Origin: Siphonodentalium dalli
Taxonomy: Eukaryota > Mollusca > Scaphopoda > Gadilida > Siphonodentaliidae
Assembly (NCBI GenBank): GCA_032622095.1
Contig: CP136066.1
Span: 230,456,961 to 230,520,960, forward strand
DNA: 64,000 nt
Reading direction: 5' to 3'
Positions within the stretch are counted from its first letter, which is position 1; each line of letters opens with the position of its first letter. A program made the position numbers and the translations under genes. Under the pieces are notes generated by a model. That model was not told where the DNA came from, ran no database searches, and saw only the letters and a program-made list of their open reading frames with translations. Below, in pieces: positions 45,738 through 56,269 of this stretch.

Positions 45738-48029
45738 TAGTCCAGTGCATTTATGAGAATAAAGTGCCAAACCTCAAACTAATTGCAACACAATGTTTCT
45801 TAGCAGGAATAAGTCTATTAACCAATTATAAGCAACATACTAAAAATCAAAAAGGATCAAGAAAGGCGATATTGATAAATTTTGTGAAATAAATTTAGTA
45901 AAATTTTATAGCTTTTCAAGGATGTTTATAAAAAACTTCTTTTCACATGTGCTTCCATTTATATATCCATTTTATTGAGTACACAATCCTGATTACAGAA
46001 CAGAAAACATTTTCCAGATACGTTGAGTTATGTGCCTCCAAAATTGGGAGTTTGTCTAATTTCGGAGCCTCAATTTCTGAAGAATTAGCTAAAATCCATA
46101 TTTTAGGGTCTAGTATTTTAAAAACTAGAGAACAATGAAGGGATATCTTACTGTTGTATTAGTTGCCTCACTATATTGTGCACAAAAAATGATTTCTTTA
46201 TGCATCTATGATCGAGAAGACAAAAATATTCTTAAACAAAATGTGTGTTCCATTGTATGGACTTAGCCAAATTTGCCTTGTGACACAGAACTGGTGTGAT
46301 GAAATACTATATTTGAGGTCATACAACTCAATAAATTGATATCCATATGCCCTGTATTTCTCATAACCTCTTACGTATACTAGGTTAAATACACTGTGCT
46401 GGAATTGCTAAACACATATATGCCATAATCAACTTATGGCCTTATAAATCCTTTGTATTGACTCTTTTCCAAAAATGCCATTTTGGACTGTTTTGTGGTG
46501 TTTTTGTCCATTTTAAAGTTTTTTTGTGTGCACAAATAGTAAACAACAATGAATACAATTAGTGTTTAATGTGTAAAATCATTTGAACGTTCCTCCTAAA
46601 ACACATAGTGTTGGGAAAAATATGATTACATTGGTTATGCCAATCAACAGTCACTGGATTTATCATATTTTTCAAGAAACTGACTCCAAATTTGAATGTT
46701 GATAATGGGATAGGTGAAATCACAAAGGCTATGATCTTGTCACCATATTCTAGTCATTGGAGACAAAGGGTTGTTTTATTCCAGTTTGTGCAGATTATTC
46801 TTGCATGGTAAACAGTTTAGTACTTTAATAATTATTAGATATTTATTTAGAGCTTTTATCAGCATGTTATATAGAACCAGCCCGAAATAATGATTCGCCA
46901 TTTCGCCATTGAGTTACAACAAAAAGGATCATAGCTCTAAATATGAACATCAAAACAGGAAGCAGTTTACTCTGTATGAAAGAATAAGGTTTGTAGGAGC
47001 TGGTGATTTTAAAGTTTTATGCATCAAGGTCCATATTTTCTAGATTTTGTCAATATGGTTTCCCCTACCCCTATTTCAGATATTCAAATTTGGCATCAGT
47101 TTCCCGAAAAATTAGTGAAATTCAGTGACATTCATTGACATATCCAATATAAGGCATTTATTTCAACACTAAAGTTTCAGGAGGAAAGTTCAAATGATTT
47201 TGCACATTAAAAATACATTGTTTTTACAATTTATACACAAAAACCTTTAAAAATGAACAAAAAACGCCCCAAAAAGGCATTTTTAGATGAGTCAATTCTA
47301 AAGATTAATAGGGCCATAATTTGATTTTCTACACCATGATTTGGGAAATTCCTTTACAATGTGTTTAACGATGTTTACTTAAGTGATTATGAGAAAGACA
47401 GGGAATATGGATATATAATTATTGATTGTATGACATCAAATATGCTATTTCATCACGCCGGTTCTGGACCACATGCAAATTTGGCTGTCCATACAATGGT
47501 GGAACACACATTTTGTTTAAGAATATTTTTCTCCTCTCAATCATAGATGCATAAAGAAATCATATTTTGTGCACAACCTAGAGAGGAAATGACTAAAACA
47601 ACAGGAATCCCTTCATTTTCTTTATTTTTTAAAATACAAGACCATAAAAAATGGATTTTAACTAATTTTGAGAAATTGAGCCTCCGAAATTAGACAAACT
47701 CCAAATTTTGGAGGCACATAACTCAAAAAATACTCAACGTATCTAGGAAAGGTTTTCTGTTCTGAAATCAGGGTTGTGCACTCTACAAAATGGATATATA
47801 AATGGAAGGACATGTGAAAGGAAGTTTTTTATAAACATCCTTAAAAAGCTATAAAATGAGTATTTTTACCAAATTTTGACAAATTTATTTCTCAAAATTA
47901 ATCAATTTCGCATTTCTTGATTCTTGTTGATTTTTAGTATATTATTTGTGGTGGGTTAAAGTACTTATTCCCACTGAGAAACTTTGTGTTGCAATTATTT
48001 TGAGGTGAAACCATAAATGCACTGGACTA
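45738..48029. mobile_element. 2.3-kb foldback DNA transposon (non-autonomous)
   Basis: Ends read TAGTCCAGTGCATTTATG and CATAAATGCACTGGACTA. The arms are imperfectly complementary over roughly 1 kb each: the block CTCCAAAATTGGGAGTTTG near 46040 pairs with CAAACTCCAAATTTTGGAG near 47690, and TTCAAATGATTTTGCACATT near 47190 pairs with a block near 46580. TA flanks both ends, compatible with a TA target duplication. No transposase ORF. Arms have drifted with many small changes. Confidence 0.75.
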
Positions 48030-49715
48030 AATGTCAAAGGAATGTATATAGCCAATAACATAACAATCGTGAGTGTATTCCTATACATACCTTTATAAGA
48101 TCGCACAGGGACATAAAACGCAGATTATATCTGGGGGTGCATGTTGGGTTATATCATCGTTCTTTATTATCTGAGTCGATACTACAAGCGGTCACCGTCC
48201 CATACATGGAGAAAACATTAGTACATAAAACTTGATCATGTATGAAGACAAACACTGCCATGTCGTATATTCTCACGCGATCGGTAGATCAAATCCAAAA
48301 CATTATTACCTCTCTAATATACGTGTAGATATTACACAAATAATCGTCAACTGAAATATGCACCAGATTCGCGCTCGATGGGTTCAACCGCGGAGGTTGA
48401 ACAATAAACTACTTTTCACCTCGGTCCTGTGTCCCTCAAGTTAATAATCGAACCCGCCTTTTAATAAGGCCCATGGTACACAGAAAATGGCATCGCCTGT
48501 GTGCATACCAGTGGTTTAGGACTTACCTTCATTCGAGCGGATTTCCTAGCAACCCTTGAATTATTTTACAACACACGAGTTAGCGGTAAAACATAAAGAC
48601 AATCTGTATGAAGGGGATTTACAAAATGTATACAAAACGGAATGAGCTTGCGAACTGAACCCCTCTTTAGATATTATCATATTTTAACCAAATATTGGCA
48701 AATAACTGTGTTTATTATTAGTAAGTTCCACCCAAACCTCTAACTAAAAATGTTAGGCAACTCATGAATACTTTAACCAACACTTTATTTATTTATGTAT
48801 AACCCTAACCTCTAATTAAAAATGTTAGGCAACTCATGAATACATTAATCTACACTTTGTTTGTTTATGTATACTTGATTGAAGACATGTATTGCTGTAA
48901 ATGTCCCTTTGTTATGTCCTTTATATGTGTTGGTGATACTCTTATAATTTGATTCTATACCAAATCAACAATTTGAATTTATTATGTATGCCGAACATAT
49001 TGGTAATGTTTAAGCTTTTTTCAAGGATCAAGATCACTTAATTGATCAAATATAAAGTTTATATCATTACCCTCTCAGGACAGTTTAAAGACACACAATC
49101 CGAATTAACGCTCCCAAATTAAAGATACACAATCCGAATTAACCCTCCCAAATTACTATTTCGTTGGCTCCGGGGGTAAAAACACAATTGATTCGAGTCG
49201 AGGAACTCATCCGTCAAAGCTCAGAGTTATCATATATCTATTTTCGAAATTTGTTATTTCTAGAGATGTGTAGTTATTAGTGGCCTGGTAAAACTTCGTC
49301 AAACCGACGGCTCGGACCAAATTGCGGATAAAGATTGATAACTCTAAAATCAAGTGGTTTTGGCGTTACATTTATTGACAATCCGCCCACATTCCGTTGA
49401 ACGATATGTTAATAAATTGTTTTAGTCAATTGTATACTATAGTTGGCTGCGGTTAGCATTATTTTTGGGCAATTATTCGATTCAGATAACTGACGGGGTA
49501 TTTAAAAAAGGTGGTTGTTGTTGGAATCTGATGACATGGGGACCCGGTATGTTCAATTTTTTACAGTTGAATAACAGTTTCTGATGAGGCGACGGACTGT
49601 GTGTTCGTGATAGGAATGCCCAAACCGCACGACACAGGCAGATGACACGACGTGTTGAGAGAATGGTCTGGAAGAATACGAAAGTGCTAAGTCACTTAAC
49701 ATCTTAGAAACAATG
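48030..49715. other. Intergenic; two small tandem duplications and a LINE-3'-like segment
   Basis: A ~72-bp duplication (48736 and 48808; ACCTCTAA...GTTAGGCAACTC) and a 34-bp duplication (49094 and 49128; CACAATCCGAATTAAC). 49311-49357 is the reverse complement of 55555-55603, which lies just downstream of a LINE fragment, so it may be a LINE 3' remnant. No gene seen. Confidence 0.5.
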
Positions 49716-50179
49716 ATATGTGACCCGCCATATCAAATCCAGTCGGAAGTCGGGTTTTTTTTTACCCTGTGCCAATGCATTATTTTATATATGCGAGTCG
49801 ACCATAGGTCGCCTCGCATATATAAGAGAATGCATTGGCCTAACAATTTTTTACAATTTTAATAATTTGTTCTTGTATTCTTTAACAATTTTATAATTTC
49901 ACCCATACAGAGCCCCAGACAAACATGAGCAGACGACACTCTTCTATATGCTTCTATATATGTGTGGGGCTCCCTGCAGGGTAATGGATGTTTATTATTT
50001 TATGTCCTAAAAATTGTAAGAAACATTTATTTAAAAACATGGTAAAAAATTGTTAAGCCAATGCATTCTCTTATATATGCGAGGCGACCTATGGTCGACT
50101 CGAATATATAAGAGAATGCATTGGCACAGGGTAAAACAATCCCGACTTACGACTGGATTTGATATGGCGGTTCACATAT
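49716..50179. mobile_element. Nested-palindrome foldback element, copy 2
   Basis: Same plan as 12552-13031: outer TIRs ATATGTGACCCGCC, palindromes at 49772-49838 and 50058-50124 in opposite orientation, and a central GAGCCCCA/TGGGGCTC stem. It sits inside the 36-bp minisatellite: the left flank ends AACAATGATAT and the right flank continues ATATGGTCGCTGAGG, rebuilding one monomer. This fixes the insertion site and a TA or ATAT target duplication. Confidence 0.85.
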
Positions 50180-50545
50180 GGTCGCTGAGGGTGGGTGATC
50201 CAATGATATGGTCGCTGAGGGTGGGTGATCCATTAACAATGATATGGTCGATGAGGGTGGGTGATCCATTAACAATGATATGGTCGATGAGGGTGGGTGA
50301 TCTATTAACAATGATATGGTCGATGAGGGTGGGTGATCCATTAACAATGATATGGTCGCTGAGGGTGGGTGATCCATTAACAATGATATGGTCGCTGAGG
50401 GTGGGTGATCCATTAACAATGATATGGTCGCTGAGGGTGGGTGATCCATTAACAATGATATGGTCGCTGAGGGTGTGTGATCCATTAACAATGATATGGT
50501 CGCTGAGGGTGGGTGATCCATTAACAATGATATGGTCGCTGAGGG
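50180..50545 (+). repeat. 36-bp minisatellite
   Basis: About ten units with GGTCGCTGAGGGTGGGTGAT followed by CCATTAACAATGATAT. Variants are CGATGAGG for CGCTGAGG and a first unit lacking five bases. Confidence 0.95.
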
Positions 50546-51515
50546 TGGGTGAGGGTGGGTGATCTGAGGGTGGGTGATCTGAGGGTGGGTGATCTGAGGG
50601 TGGGTGATCTGAGGGTGGGTGATCTGAGGGTGGGTGATCTGAGGGTGGGTGATCTGAGGGTGGGTGATCTGAGGGTGGGTGATCTGAGGGTGGGTGATCT
50701 GAGGGTGGGTGATCTGAGGGTGGGTGATCTGAGGGTGGGTGATCTGAGGGTGGGTGAGGGTGGGCGATCTGAGGGTGGGTGAGGGTGGGTGATCTGAGGG
50801 TGGGTGATCTGAGGGTGGGTGATCTGAGGGTGGGTGATCTGAGGGTGGGTGAGGGTGGGTGATCTGAGGGTGGGTGATCTGAGGGTGGATGATCTGAGGG
50901 TGGGTGATCTGAGGGTGGGTGATCTGAGGGTGGGTGATCTGAGGGTGGGTGATCTGAGGGTGGGTGATCTGAGGGTGGGTGATCTGAGGGTGGGTGATCT
51001 GAGGGTGGGTGATCTGAGGGTGGGTGATCTGAGGGTGGGTGGGGTGGGTGATCTGAGGGTGGGTGATCTGAGGGTGGGTGATCTGAGGGTGGGTGATCTG
51101 AGGGTGGGTGATCTGAGGGTGGGTGATCTGAGGGTGGGTGATCTGAGGGTGGGTGATCTGAGGATGGGTGATGAGGGTGGGTGATCTGAGGGTGGGTGAT
51201 CTGAGGGTGGGTGATCTGAGGGTGGGTGATCTGAGGGTGGGTGAGGGTTGGTGATCTGAGGGTGGGTGATCTGAGGGTGGGTGATCTGAGGGTGGGTGAT
51301 CTGAGGTTGGGTGATCTGAGGGTGGGTGATCTGATGGTGGGTGATCTGATGGTGGGTGATGAGGGTGGGTGATGAGGGTGGGTGATCTGAGGGTGGGTGA
51401 TCTGAGGGTGGGTGATCTGAGTGTGGGTGATCTGAGGGTGGGTGAGGGTGGGTGATCTGAGGGTGGGTGATCTGAGGGTGGGTGATCTGAGGGTGGGTGA
51501 TCTGAGGGTGGGTGA
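50546..51515 (+). repeat. 15-bp G-rich minisatellite
   Basis: About 60 copies of GATCTGAGGGTGGGT, with occasional short forms (GAGGGTGGGT, GGGGTGGGT). The unit is contained in the adjacent 36-bp monomer (CTGAGGGTGGGTGATC). Two GGG tracts per unit on the plus strand give repeated G-quadruplex potential. Long minus-strand ORFs here are artefacts. Confidence 0.95.
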
Positions 51516-51574
51516 TCCATTTGCTGCAAATGGAAAGAACGAAAATCGTTCCCCGGTTCGTTTATCAGAAACAG

Positions 51575-52237
51575 ATTTTGCGTCGATAACCGTGTGCGTG
51601 ATGAAATTATTAAGCAAGGCATGTTTATAGTCGATAACCGTGTGCGTGATGAAACTATTAAGCAAAGCATGTTTATAGTCGATAACCGTGTGCGTGATGA
51701 AACTATTAAGCAAGGCATGTTTATAGTCGGTAACCGTGTGCGTCGATAAACTATTAAGCAAGGCATGTTTATAGTTGATAACCGTGTGTGTGATGAAACT
51801 ATTAAGCAAAGCATGTTTATAGTCGATAACCGTGTGCGTGATGAAATTATTAAGCAAGGCATGTTTATAGTCGGTAACCGTGTGCGTCGATAAACTATTA
51901 AGCAAGGCATGTTTATAGTCGATAACCGTGTGCGTGATGAAACTATTAAGCAAGGCATGTTTATAGTCGGTAACCGTGTGCGTCGATAAACTATTAAGCA
52001 AGGCATGTTTATAGTCGATAACCGTGTGCGTGATGAAACTATTAAGCAAGGCATGTTTATAGTCGGTAACCGTGTGCGTCGATAAACTATTAAGCAAGGC
52101 ATGTTTATAGTCGATAACCGTGTGCGTGATGAAACTATTAAGCAAGTCATGTTTATAGTCGATAACCGTGTGCGTGATGAAACTATTAAGCAAGGCATGT
52201 TTATAGTCGATAACCGTGTGCGTGATGAAACTATTAA
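51575..52237 (+). repeat. 48-bp minisatellite with two alternating sub-types
   Basis: Units contain GTTTATAGTC and ATTAAGCAAGGCAT. Type A has GATAACCGTGTGCGTGATGA; type B has GGTAACCGTGTGCGTCGATA. In the middle of the array A and B alternate, a 96-bp higher-order unit. The array continues after the MITE at 52732-52799. Each unit contains TTAA. Confidence 0.95.
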
Positions 52238-52731
52238 AGGTACGGTTGGCCTTGGCGGTGGGTATCCTGTGAAAATATTTCCACCCATCAAAAACCGCCA
52301 CAAACTGAAAGATCATCAAAATGTAGACAGACTTTGTCCGTAAACAAATAAGAAATATCGCATAAACAGTATGTTATTGTCATTTGTTTGACCATTGTTA
52401 TGTAAACAAAAGCATAAAAAGTAACTTTTCTGGTGTTTGTTTATATTATGATGGTAAACATAAAGATCGTTCTTTGTTGCTGAATTCCTGATATGGAACT
52501 AATAAAGAGCGTTTATATCATTTGTGTGTGATTAGCCAGTGACACTGTGCTGTCTTCTGTATCACAATCAGGCTCTTGTTTATGTAAAATATAGTAGGTA
52601 TTTATGATAGCATGCTGTTTACGCGATGGTCATGGTATATATGAACGAAACTGTATGCGTTTTAATGTTTGTCTGTTTACGGTGTTTGGAACAAATATGA
52701 ATATTTTCGACAACTAAGGCCAACCGTGCCT
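52238..52731. mobile_element. TTAA-flanked MITE
   Basis: Ends AGGTACGGTTGGCCTT and AAGGCCAACCGTGCCT are inverted repeats with one mismatch. TTAA lies directly outside at 52234-52237 and 52732-52735, and the surrounding 48-bp monomer has a single TTAA at that point, so the target duplication is certain. A TTAA duplication is typical of the piggyBac superfamily, although the termini do not start CCC. 494 bp, no ORF; also contains an AT-rich centre. Confidence 0.85.
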
Positions 52732-52799
52732 TTAAGCAAGGCATGTTTATAGTCGATAACCGTGTGCGTGATGAAACTTTTAAGCAAGGCATGTTTATA
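52732..52799 (+). repeat. 48-bp minisatellite, right end
   Basis: One and a half units after the MITE, ending in TTTATAGCATGA. Confidence 0.9.
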
Positions 52800-53299
52800 G
52801 CATGACAAATATTTTAAAATTCCCCTGTTTTCAGATACCAAGAACTTCTGTAAAATATATATATTTATTTTTATTTGATCAAATATAGAACGGAGTACAA
52901 TCTTGCTCAAAGTGGTTATTTTTAGAAATAGTGTATCCAAATTGACAACACACACCGTCATTTTTATATAATAATTAAATGTAGTTGACTCAGGTTGACT
53001 CTCCACGGCGAAATCGTTTTCGTTGGTTTATCACCGATAGTTGCGTCCCGAATCGAGAAGTAAATATTTAAAATCGAGTGTAGTTCAGACGATGTTTTCT
53101 ATGGATTGGTACGGTCGATTTGCTTGAGATTTTCGGCGATGTTAATAATTCATCCAGTTAGCATAGCGCCTGAATACTAACGTATCAGTTTAACGCATCC
53201 GAACAAGTCCATAACATGTCTTTAAAGCTGACCACCATAATTATCTCTTAACACTGTGGCCTAATTCAAGTTGATTACTCTCTGCCTGAGTTGACCAAC
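52800..53299. other. Upstream of candidate first exon; nothing recognised
   Basis: No repeat or ORF of note. If the exon at 53300 is real this would hold its promoter and 5' UTR, but I see no convincing TATA or initiator. Confidence 0.35.
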
Positions 53300-53352
53300 A
53301 TGGATATCAACATTTGTTTTCATTGGGCTGCAATATTTGTGGCTGCTTTAGG
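53300..53352 (+). CDS. Candidate first coding exon encoding a signal peptide
   Basis: ATG at 53300 in a favourable context (AACATGG) opens MDINICFHWAAIFVAALG, a short polar start followed by a hydrophobic stretch like a signal peptide. It ends at GG|GTAAGTCC, a textbook splice donor at 53353, with the last codon split after two bases. No next exon could be found, so product and gene extent are unknown. It may be chance: 53 bases are little evidence. Confidence 0.35.
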
Positions 53353-53656
53353 GTAAGTCCATACACTGGCAAGTTTGTACAGTATGGTTTGCAGGCATTT
53401 CGTCGCAGAAAACGATATGGTGCCAGAATATAAATGGAAACATGCATATAAAATGCATCTGTACCACACCTAACCACATGCGAAGTAAAATCCCCGTATT
53501 TCAATCTGTATTCATGCTACCGGAATTTGCCAGTAAATAGCGTGCAATTATCTCGCAAGAATCAATCATACAGGCATTTGAAGGCAAATGTCAGTAGCGC
53601 CGTTACAAGTGTCGTTCGCTTTGGTAAAGATCTCAATCAAATCTCGAGCTCTGCAA
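53353..53656. other. Nothing recognised
   Basis: Would be intron 1 if the preceding exon is real. Confidence 0.4.
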
Positions 53657-54173
53657 AGGGTTCGCGCTGCCACTTGCCAAATTTGCCAATGGCAAAAATA
53701 ATTCACATTTGGCAAAAAATATTTTCATTTGGCAAAATATTTGGCAAGACACTTTTGATTCCTAAAGAAAGTTTAATAATATTTGTCAGCTAATACCACT
53801 CATTTGAGGAAAATCTTTCTTCACTGGTATTAGTGGTGATTTATAATGTTATGAACAGTTAACACCTCTATCAAGATACAATTAATCCGATATCATTAGT
53901 ATTTGGTGGTTGTGTTTACATAGCCAATCCTCTTTGTTTCGACGTGCCTTTCTGACGAAGAAACCCTTGCACAATTTCATTGTTATGTTGTTGGTTTATG
54001 ATAAACCCAAGTATAGAGGCGAGAATTATCAGTAAATAACTGCTTTCCTATCGATATCAATGGCCGCTCAAACAGCGATTGTCGAAATAGTCAAAATAAA
54101 AGGCACAATGTTGTAGAACTGATATAATTTGGCAACTTCTAACAACATTTGGCAAAATATTTGGCAAAACCCT
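53657..54173. mobile_element. TTGCCAA MITE, full copy
   Basis: 517 bp bounded by AGGGTTCGCGCTG and GGCAAAACCCT. Both ends carry runs of TTGCCAAA/TTTGGCAA in opposite orientation, so the termini are inverted repeats. The left ~220 bases match 32718-32940. No ORF. Confidence 0.7.
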
Positions 54174-55599
54174 GTCCTCAATACGGAGAATACCTGTATG
54201 GTAGTGTGATTCAAATCTGCTAAATATTTAGTGTTGGCTTGCATTTTATTCCTTTTATAGTATACTTTATGACATAATAATATCTATGCCCGATCTATAA
54301 TATATTATTTGCACATCAGACTCTTTGATTGAAAACAATTTACAGTACATGGTCTAGTGATCAAAATAGACCAATGCACCAAGGAAACATAAAGTATTTC
54401 AGAGTCATTCTAAGCCATACACACCGATGGTGAATTGGACATAAAAAATTGAGATAAGCTGTATTTGATTATTTGTGCTCTCCCGACAGTAATAACATCG
54501 GCGGTAATTATGAAATATGAATTACTATTACCGATATAACTTGTGGCAATTATACATACCAAATTATATCTATTTTCACAACAAGACGTGTCTTGTTCAC
54601 TGTGGAGGATCTGCTCCTCGAATTCTCATTCCGCCCGAGCAAAATTCCGATTCCGAGCGGTATATGATCCGATTCAGTGAACGTTTTGTTCGATTTTCCA
54701 CGACCATGTTTACTAATTTGTGTATATCGAGGGAGCAACTCATGAGATGATACATTTAAATGATAGAACGTGTTTCTGGGATATTTTACTCTTCATTTAC
54801 TTATTCTTTAGTCCCATATCTAGCAAGCTGAACCAAATTACAACTGAGGGTTTGCTCACTCAAATCCACACACAGAGAAGAAAAGTATTGTGTACAAATG
54901 TGAATTTCGAAGCGAAAGAGATAATGTTTTGTAGAACAAATTGCTTATGTGTATCCGCAAACAACACATCGTTACTTTAAAAATACAGTTGATCAAAATA
55001 CGCTATTTTAACTTGACATAATGCCTTCAAAGTATCACTACCATGCGTTCCTATTCTGTTTTCGGAGTGTTCCGATTCACGACACGCATATTTTCAGCGT
55101 TCCGATTTCTGACATGGATAAATGTTTACCGTAATCCAGTTAATTGCTTCATTTTGCTGGCTTCACGACCGTTTTACGTGACGGTAAATTGTCCTATAAT
55201 GATTGACTAATGGTGTTGATTTTGATGCGATGTTTTTATATTTTCCTATAATGTCTTGAGGTACTTTATTAAAAACACAAAACATACATGTACATGTATG
55301 TGGGAATCCAAATTGACATTTAATAAATAATTGAGCTTAAAGGTGCTCAATCCGATTCGATGTCCCCATATTATCAAATTCCAAAAACAACAACGTTTAA
55401 AACAAAAATGCTGCTCCAGTTATCAGAATCGATTAATTGGCCAAAAACAATGCTAACCAGTCAACTACAGTACAAAATTGCCCAAATTTATTTATTTATC
55501 AACATTTTGTTCAATGAAATTTTGCCGGTTTGTCAAAATATTTGACACAAATAGCCACTTGATATCAGAGTTATATTCATCTTCATCCGCAATTTGGTC
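54174..55599. other. No gene seen
   Basis: AT-rich. Includes 55555-55603, the segment shared in inverse orientation with 49311-49357. Small ORFs show no family features. Confidence 0.5.
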
Positions 55600-56061
55600 C
55601 GAGGGAGTCATATAGTGCTCTTATGTGCTCTTGATACAATATACATTCAAAGAGATAGTGGTAATTAAGTTGTATCAAGTTCTCCGCATAAACAGAAGGG
55701 GGACTTTTTAAGTGATTATCTGTCAGGTCAATATCCAGGTGGCTGCAGCTCAATCTTGACCATGCATGAAGGATGTGAGATCTACGACATTTACTATAAT
55801 GAATTTATGTCACTTGGTGGACACACCTAGGCCACACCTGTTCCGTATTCTGGTGGAATATATAGTTTGGGTTCCTCTTCCAAATGTTAGAGCACAATCC
55901 CATTGTTCCAATCGTTCCCTGATTTTTGGTAAAGCCTGGCGAAGGAATAGTTCAATGATTACCCCATTGTTAGGCACCCGCAACTCACAACAGACATATC
56001 GCACGGGCGCTTCAAAGTGGGATAAGTCCCTGTTGTTTTGGACATATCTATTCGCATTCAA
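55600..56061 (-). pseudogene. C-terminal LINE RT remnant
   Basis: Minus-strand frames give SFARLYQKSGNDWNN (the SFFPxTIxDWNxL pattern), then after shifts RSHILHAWSRLSCSHLDIDL, SPFCLCGELDTT and YHYLFECILYQEH, which is the C-x-CG...H-x4-C zinc-like end of many LINE proteins. At least two frameshifts; dead. Confidence 0.5.
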
Positions 56062-56188
56062 CGGGATCAGTTCATGTTAATCACGTTTTTGGGCGTGGCT
56101 AACTGGCTATTGTGTCCAATCGCGGAAAGCGCACGGCACATTCCCAGTTGATTGCATTATGTGGGATCAACTGTGCTCTAAGTCGGTC

Positions 56189-56269
56189 AGAGCACGCGAA
56201 TTGTTCTTTACCAGAATAAATCTCGTCTTCGACTCGATTGATTCTGGTTAAAAACAATTATCGTGCTCT
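56189..56269. other. 81-bp hairpin
   Basis: AGAGCACG, AATTGTT and ACCAGAAT pair with ATTCTGGT, AACAATT and CGTGCTCT around a TCGTCTTCGA loop, with small bulges. Pre-miRNA-like size, but a decayed foldback is as likely. Confidence 0.4.

Noticed and set aside
50147-52319. Two overlapping ~715-codon minus-strand ORFs rich in Pro, His and Ser
   Set aside because: They run through three different minisatellites and have no non-repeat domain. Artefact of 15-, 36- and 48-bp periods.
55766-56080. Plus-strand 104-codon ORF
   Set aside because: The minus strand gives LINE C-terminal motifs over the same region, so this is its antisense.
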